NCBI RefSeq assembly: GCF_021538895.1 | Contig: NZ_JADDRL010000035.1 | Span: forward strand, 1 to 64,000 | DNA length: 64,000 nucleotides | Direction: 5' to 3' | From: Streptomyces olivochromogenes | GTDB lineage: Bacteria; Actinomycetota; Actinomycetes; Streptomycetales; Streptomycetaceae | Part shown: positions 59,896 to 64,000 of the stretch, piece by piece | Position numbering within the stretch: the first letter of the stretch is position 1 | Layout of the letters: every line of letters begins with the position of its first letter | The notes under the pieces: generated by a model | Told to the model about the DNA's origin: nothing | What the model saw: the letters and a program-made list of their open reading frames with translations, nothing else | Databases searched by the model: none | Position numbers and translations under genes: made by a program

Positions 59896-60114
59896 CGTTT
59901 CGGCTCCGCCCACCGCCATTTCGAAAGCAGCCGCCCGCGTTTCGGGAGCGGCCCCCACGGTTTCTCGCACCCCCTGAACGACCCTTTTCGGAGGCCCTCA
60001 TGACGATCACTGATGTGCCGCGGGGCGCGGCATCCGGTACCCCCGTTTCGCGCCCGCCGACTCCCGTTTCGGATGCCTCCGAGAGCGTTTCGGGAATGGC
60101 CGGAGGCGTTTCGC
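59896..60114 (+). repeat. 21-bp-period repeats around CGTTTCGG
   Basis: Boxes CGTTTCGG, CATTTCGA, CGTTTCGG and GGTTTCTC at 59896, 59917, 59938 and 59959, and CGTTTCGC, CGTTTCGG, CGTTTCGG and CGTTTCGC at 60044, 60065, 60086 and 60107. Each group has exact 21-bp spacing (two helical turns). The first group is upstream of spd; the second lies in its first codons, giving a Val-Ser pair every seven residues. Confidence 0.7.
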
Positions 60115-61715
60115 GGACACGGAAGCGGAATCCGATCAAGCCCAGGCGCGACGGCCTGATGGCCGCCTTGTCGCTCGCCGCCGCGCTCGGCGGGACGCTG
60201 GTCGGCGTTATCGGCTTCGCCATGTCCTACAGCACCCTCGCTGAGGTGGCCCTGAGCTGGGGGTTCACTGAGAAGCTGGCGCCCTGGTTCCCGGTCGGCG
60301 TGGATGCGAGCATCATCGCGTTCCTCGCGCTGGACCTGTACCTGATCCGCAAGGACACCCCGTGGCCTCTGCTCCGGCTCGCCGCACACGCCATGACCGG
60401 CGCCACGATCTGGTTCAACGCGTCCTCGCAGGGCCGCATCGCCGCCGACCCGGTCAAGTCCGCAAGTCACGGCGTCATGCCGCTGCTGTTCGTGATCGGA
60501 GTGGAGGCCGCTCGGCGGCTGTTCATCAAGAAGGCACAGCTCGAAGCCGGTACGCACACGGACCGGATCCCGCTGCACCGCTGGATCCTCTCTCCCATTG
60601 CCACGCCGCGGTTCTACCGCCGGATGCGGCTGTACGGGGTCTCCAGTTACCCCGAGATGATCCGGCGCCAGCAGGAGCTCATCGCCTACGCGCAGTGGCT
60701 CAGGCGCAAGTACACCGGCGACCTCTCCAAGGCGAGTGAGGATGAGCGGCTGCCGCTGAAGATGGCTGCCTACGGTTACACCGTCTCTGAGGCCCTCGCC
60801 CTGCCTGAGCAGCAGGAACGCGAGGCAGAGGAACGAGCGGAGGAAGCCGAGCAGCGGCGGCTGGACGCGGAGACGCGCCGCGAGCGCGCGCAGAAGAAGG
60901 CCGAAGCCGACCGGCTGGAGGCAGACGGCGAGTTGGAGGCTGTCCGGGCTCGGGTGGAAGGCAAGACCGCGCAGGCCCGAGCTCAGGCCCGAGCCCAGGC
61001 CAGCGCCGCAGAGCGGGCCGCTGAGCTGGAGGAACAGGCGATGGAGACGGCCGTGGTCGCGGACAGCCGCGCCCGCGAGGCTGAGGGGAGGCGCAAGGAA
61101 GCTGAGGAGCGCGAGGCGAAGGCCGCCGCGGATGTCCGCGCGGCCGAGCTGGAGAGCCAGGCAGCCGAGAAGCGGAAGGAAGCGGCGGAGGCAGACCGAG
61201 TCGCTGCGGTGGAGGGCCGGGCGATCGAGACGGCCAAGGTCGCGGAGGCGCGGCGGCGTGCAGCCGAAGCCGATCGGGCCGCTGCCGAAACGGAGGAGGC
61301 TGCTGCCGAAGCCCGTCGCCGGGCTGCCGAATCCGACGGGCTCGCGGCGCAGGAGGCCGAGCGCAAGGCGGTTGCCGACGCCAACACGCAGGAGGCACGC
61401 AAGCGGGAGGCCGAAACCGAGTTCGTTACTGCCGAAAGGCGGCTGGCCGCCGCCGAAATCGAGCGGCGCGCAGTCGAAATCGAGGACGTCGCGAAGCTCA
61501 CGCCGCGCGAGCGGGCGATCCGGAAGGTGGCTCGCATGGCATTCGCGGCCGGCCTGGTGACCGTTGGTCTGGAGCCCGACGGCATCCATCGTGAGCTGTG
61601 CCGGGTGATCTCGATCGCTGACATCCAGCGCGAGATGGCGGTCTCCTCCACAGACACCGCGTCGAAGTACCGCCAGGAGGCAGCCGACTTGCTCGTAGGC
61701 GGATACCGCCCCTGA
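60000..61715 (+). CDS. Spd-type DUF2637 membrane protein with long coiled coil
   Basis: 571 residues from ATG 60000 (GGAGGCCCTC upstream). After a 50-residue polar start come three to four membrane helices (LMAALSLAAALGGTLVGVIG FAM, VDASIIAFLALDLYLI, LLRLAAHAMTGATIWFNASS, VMPLLFVIGVEAARRLF), the DUF2637 region. Residues about 260-500 are an uninterrupted Ala/Glu/Arg coiled coil (AEERAEEAEQRRLDAETRRE). The end holds a helix-turn-helix-like KLTPRERAIRKVARMAFAAG...STDTASKYRQEAADLL. Spd/DUF2637 proteins assist intramycelial plasmid spread with TraB translocase. tra lies, if present, beyond the window. Confidence 0.85.
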   Translation: MTITDVPRGAASGTPVSRPPTPVSDASESVSGMAGGVSRTRKRNPIKPRRDGLMAALSLAAALGGTLVGVIGFAMSYSTLAEVALSWGFTEKLAPWFPVGVDASIIAFLALDLYLIRKDTPWPLLRLAAHAMTGATIWFNASSQGRIAADPVKSASHGVMPLLFVIGVEAARRLFIKKAQLEAGTHTDRIPLHRWILSPIATPRFYRRMRLYGVSSYPEMIRRQQELIAYAQWLRRKYTGDLSKASEDERLPLKMAAYGYTVSEALALPEQQEREAEERAEEAEQRRLDAETRRERAQKKAEADRLEADGELEAVRARVEGKTAQARAQARAQASAAERAAELEEQAMETAVVADSRAREAEGRRKEAEEREAKAAADVRAAELESQAAEKRKEAAEADRVAAVEGRAIETAKVAEARRRAAEADRAAAETEEAAAEARRRAAESDGLAAQEAERKAVADANTQEARKREAETEFVTAERRLAAAEIERRAVEIEDVAKLTPRERAIRKVARMAFAAGLVTVGLEPDGIHRELCRVISIADIQREMAVSSTDTASKYRQEAADLLVGGYRP

Positions 61716-61738
61716 CCCGTACTTCCGGCACCACCAGT

Positions 61739-61771
61739 GAGGGTCAGCCCGCTCGAATCGGGCTGACCCTC
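61739..61771 (+). terminator. 13-bp stem terminator
   Basis: GAGGGTCAGCCCG (61739-61751) pairs perfectly with CGGGCTGACCCTC (61759-61771). Confidence 0.8.
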
Positions 61772-61829
61772 CGCTGCGACTGCCGGAAGCAGTCCCAGAT
61801 CCCCCAGTACAGCAGGAGGAATTCTCGCC

Positions 61830-62315
61830 GTGAACAGCAGTAACGACCCGAATTACTCGCCCCTGCGCGACGTCGCGCAGTCCCCGGAAGCGACCGCCCG
61901 GTACCTGGCCGACATCCAGCGGGTCCTGCTGGACATCGGCTCCAACCTGGAGGTTCTCGCCCGTGAGACGCGCGTGCATCTGCGCGAGACCCACGTGGAA
62001 GGGGACCGCTGGTACCACGCCCGGTTGCGCGCTCAGCCGGTCGAGAAGGCGCTGAAGAACGTCCTACGGCACCTGAACGGCCTGACCGGCGGGCTGGAAA
62101 AAGCGGCATACAAACGCAACATCTTCACCGACGAGGTGAAGGCACTCCCGCAGAAGCGAAAGGAAAGGGAACTGGAGAAGCAGCGAAAGAAGAATCCGCA
62201 GCTCCAGGCCGCACAGAATTCTATGCAGCAGCAGGGTGAACATCAGGCATCGAATCAGGGTCATACCGTCCCTGCGTCCATTTACGACCTCGGACGGAAC
62301 CGGGAATCCGCGTGA
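61830..62315 (+). CDS. transfer-module hypothetical protein
   Basis: 161 residues from GTG 61830 (CAGGAGGAATTC upstream). PLRDVAQSPEATARYLADIQ RVLLDIGSNLEVLARETRVH is helical; the C-terminus is Lys/Gln-rich (KRKERELEKQRKKNPQLQAA QNSMQQQ). Overlaps the next gene by 4 bp. Typical of conjugative elements next to spd; unknown role. Confidence 0.65.
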   Translation: MNSSNDPNYSPLRDVAQSPEATARYLADIQRVLLDIGSNLEVLARETRVHLRETHVEGDRWYHARLRAQPVEKALKNVLRHLNGLTGGLEKAAYKRNIFTDEVKALPQKRKERELEKQRKKNPQLQAAQNSMQQQGEHQASNQGHTVPASIYDLGRNRESA

Positions 62316-62542
62316 CCCGGCCGCTTCTAAAATCCGAGCTCACGGCGCAGCGTTCCCGCGAATATCTGCTGAGCCAGCGGGAGTCTTTCCTCCAGAAACA
62401 CGGCGAGGATCTCGGCGCTTTCTATTTTCTGATGATGTTGGTGCAGACGCACGGCAAGAAGGCGATGAAGCGCGGGGACGTGGCGGCGCTGCGGGCGCTG
62501 TATCGCGATCTCCACGCCGTCTACCTCAAGCACACCCAGTAA
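62312..62542 (+). CDS. small helical transfer-module protein
   Basis: 76 residues from GTG 62312: MTRPLLKSELTAQRSREYLL SQRESFLQKHGEDLGAFYFL MMLVQTHGKKAMKRGDVAAL. All helical. Coupled to the previous gene by the GTGA overlap. Unknown function. Confidence 0.65.
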   Translation: MTRPLLKSELTAQRSREYLLSQRESFLQKHGEDLGAFYFLMMLVQTHGKKAMKRGDVAALRALYRDLHAVYLKHTQ

Positions 62543-62560
62543 CCGGCCGCCACGCCTGCG

Positions 62561-62593
62561 AAGGGGGCCAGCCGCACTCGGCAGCGGCCCCTT
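62561..62593 (+). terminator. probable hairpin terminator
   Basis: AAGGGGGCCAGCCGC pairs imperfectly with GCAGCGGCCCCTT. Confidence 0.55.
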
Positions 62594-62699
62594 GCCGTGT
62601 CCCAACGCCCAGGCGCCCACACACCCACACGCCCAGGCGCGCGCACGCGTACGCGAGGTGGTCACGCACTGCCAAGCCCGAACCGAAGGAGGTGAGGCC

Positions 62700-64000
62700 G
62701 TGTCGGAGGACGAGACCGAGGGGCGGCTCATCAGCTTCCCCCAGCCCGGGGGCGTACTGGACCGGCCACCTGACCTCGCTGACCCCGGCCGGCTCTTCCC
62801 GGCACCGGATATTTCGCCGGAATCCCCGGAAGAGACCACCATGGATCTCCCACCCATTCCGGCAGCCCCTGATCCGGAAGTCGCCCTCAGGGCGGATGGA
62901 ATCCCGTCCGCGGAGCCGGAAGAAGAAACCGGCGAAGAGGAATACGACAGCGAATATGAGCAGCCGCGCTCTCTCGCCGACCGGCTGGGTGACTGGCTGG
63001 AATACCGGATCGAGGCAGCTCGGGCGCGGCATGAAAGCGAAGCGCCGTTCCGGGAAGCGGAAATAGCGCGCAAGGTTGCGCTATTGGAGGCCCGCACCGC
63101 TCAGGAAACCGCGCTGATGGAGCAGCGCGGCAAGCTCCATCAGGCGGTGATGAAAGCGAAGGCCGACAAGGCGGCCGCACGCGGCAAGGCCGACGCGGAT
63201 TGCACGCGGTCGTCCAGCTCGGGCATGGGCGCAGACAAGGGCCGCTCAAAGGCCGGCGGCGGCGGCGGCGGCGCCCCGCAAGGGGGTGGCAACTCCCCCA
63301 AGGGCACGGGGAAAGGCCCTGATCGCTCTGCAGGTGGCCGTAGCGGCGGCTCGAAGAGCAACGAGTCACCCGGCGGCTCCAAGGGTCGCCAGAACGTTCC
63401 CGGTGGCTCTGGCCCAGGCAAGAATGGCGGTTCGGGCAACTCCGGATCGGGCAAGGGCGGTTCGAAGGGCGACGGCGGTAAGACGTCGAACTCATCGGCC
63501 TCCAGCCCGGCTCAGGAGCGGGCCCGCGCGGACAAGCAGGCCGCCCGGGAGGATCGCCGCAGGTCCAAAGCCGAACGAGCCGCTGCGAAGCAGGCCAGGC
63601 GGGACGCGGCGAAGGCCGGCGACACCGGCCGCACCACGCTGGGCGCGGCCGTGGCGGAGGAAGCCCAGCGTCGCTGGGACAAGCGCCGCGCGGACGCGAA
63701 GGACAAGGCCGCCAAGGACGGCGACGGCAAGAAGGCGAAGCCGGACACCGACGCCAAGGACGCGAAGGACGGCGACGGCGCCAAGGATGCCGACGCCACC
63801 ACCAAGAAGATGCCCAAGGACGGCCCTGAACCAGCCGCTGACGGCCTGCAGGACGACTCAAAGAAGGACGGTGAGAAGCCGTCTGACGGCTCTGGAGGGA
63901 AGGACGGCGCCAAGAACCGCGGAGACCAGCGGTCGTTCGGCCAGCGGATCAAGGACAAGTTCAGCAAAGGCGATCCCACATCCTCTTCGGGCGATTCGAG
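62700..64000 (+). CDS. long low-complexity transfer-type protein, 3' end beyond window
   Basis: GTG 62700 follows GAAGGAGGTGAGGCC, an excellent ribosome binding site; the frame is open to the window edge (at least 433 codons). MSEDETEGRLISFPQPGGVL begins an acidic 75-residue stretch. RSLADRLGDWLEYRIEAARA RHESEAPFREAEIARKVALL EARTAQETALMEQRGKLHQA is a long helix or coiled coil. The rest is Gly/Ser/Lys- then Lys/Asp-rich (SKAGGGGGGAPQGGGN; KDAKDGDGAKDADATTKK). Similar proteins accompany spd genes in Streptomyces plasmids and AICEs and often end in membrane segments, not visible here. Confidence 0.7.
   Translation, partial: MSEDETEGRLISFPQPGGVLDRPPDLADPGRLFPAPDISPESPEETTMDLPPIPAAPDPEVALRADGIPSAEPEEETGEEEYDSEYEQPRSLADRLGDWLEYRIEAARARHESEAPFREAEIARKVALLEARTAQETALMEQRGKLHQAVMKAKADKAAARGKADADCTRSSSSGMGADKGRSKAGGGGGGAPQGGGNSPKGTGKGPDRSAGGRSGGSKSNESPGGSKGRQNVPGGSGPGKNGGSGNSGSGKGGSKGDGGKTSNSSASSPAQERARADKQAAREDRRRSKAERAAAKQARRDAAKAGDTGRTTLGAAVAEEAQRRWDKRRADAKDKAAKDGDGKKAKPDTDAKDAKDGDGAKDADATTKKMPKDGPEPAADGLQDDSKKDGEKPSDGSGGKDGAKNRGDQRSFGQRIKDKFSKGDPTSSSGDS

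Noticed and set aside
59763..62018. 751-codon minus-strand frame opposite spd
   Set aside because: Antisense shadow; low-complexity FGSG/LRLA composition results from the coiled-coil codons of spd.

Overview
The window is high-GC actinobacterial DNA, almost certainly from a Streptomyces or close relative. The gene families point the same way: a WhiB-like protein, a DUF5999 protein, XRE(DUF5753)/DUF397/DUF6879 regulators, KorSA-like GntR and DUF2637 Spd transfer proteins. So does the GC-rich type I-E CRISPR repeat. No tRNA, rRNA or ordinary metabolic operon was found. The whole window is an accessory region: defence genes, fragments of mobile elements, short membrane proteins and many decayed genes.

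Layout. (1) 0-9.7 kb: a catalase-like gene behind an OhrR/MarR-type operator, a decayed aminoglycoside-phosphotransferase-like gene, a convergent SUKH immunity gene and secreted NucA/NucB-type nuclease, a CoiA-like nuclease-domain gene and an unknown gene with an 18-bp palindrome upstream. (2) 9.8-13.5 kb: a broken serine recombinase, small membrane and secreted proteins and a second broken phosphotransferase. (3) 13.8-16.7 kb: a two-gene system in which a short helical protein and an NB-ARC/TPR NLR-like ATPase share a 78-bp direct repeat encoding an amyloid-signalling-like motif (C-terminal in the first, N-terminal in the second). (4) 16.7-24.6 kb: a RelE-like toxin-antitoxin pair with a premature stop, a winged-helix protein, fragments of dnaE, nrdR, ImmA-type XRE and recombinase genes, and a coding-free element (21.53-22.32 kb) bounded by about 50-bp inverted repeats and filled with short repeats. 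(5) 24.6-33.2 kb: an intact serine recombinase, a sigma factor with C-terminal membrane segments, several short membrane proteins sharing an upstream element, and an XRE/DUF6879/DUF397 regulator cluster.

(6) 33.2-53.2 kb is a CRISPR-Cas island. A complete type I-E operon (cas3-cse1-cse2-cas7-cas5-cas6e-cas1-cas2) runs on the minus strand. A 60-repeat array lies beyond cas2 with its leader facing cas2. Beyond cas3 are three plus-strand arrays (about 9 degenerate, 3 intact and about 30 mixed repeats). Between them sit an OGG-fold DNA-glycosylase-like gene and a NACHT NTPase with a multi-pass membrane C-terminus. One spacer in the large array and one in the last array match at 29 of 32 positions, so two arrays recorded the same or related targets.

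(7) 53.2-64 kb: a winged-helix gene, then an actinomycete integrative/conjugative-element or plasmid-type transfer module: GntR/UTRA regulator plus orphan UTRA protein, a divergent excisionase-like gene, WhiB-like and small zinc-ribbon proteins, DUF5999, a DUF2637/coiled-coil Spd protein preceded by 21-bp-period repeats, two small proteins and a long low-complexity transfer-type protein that runs off the right edge.

All calls are from reading the sequence and family knowledge; no database search was run.
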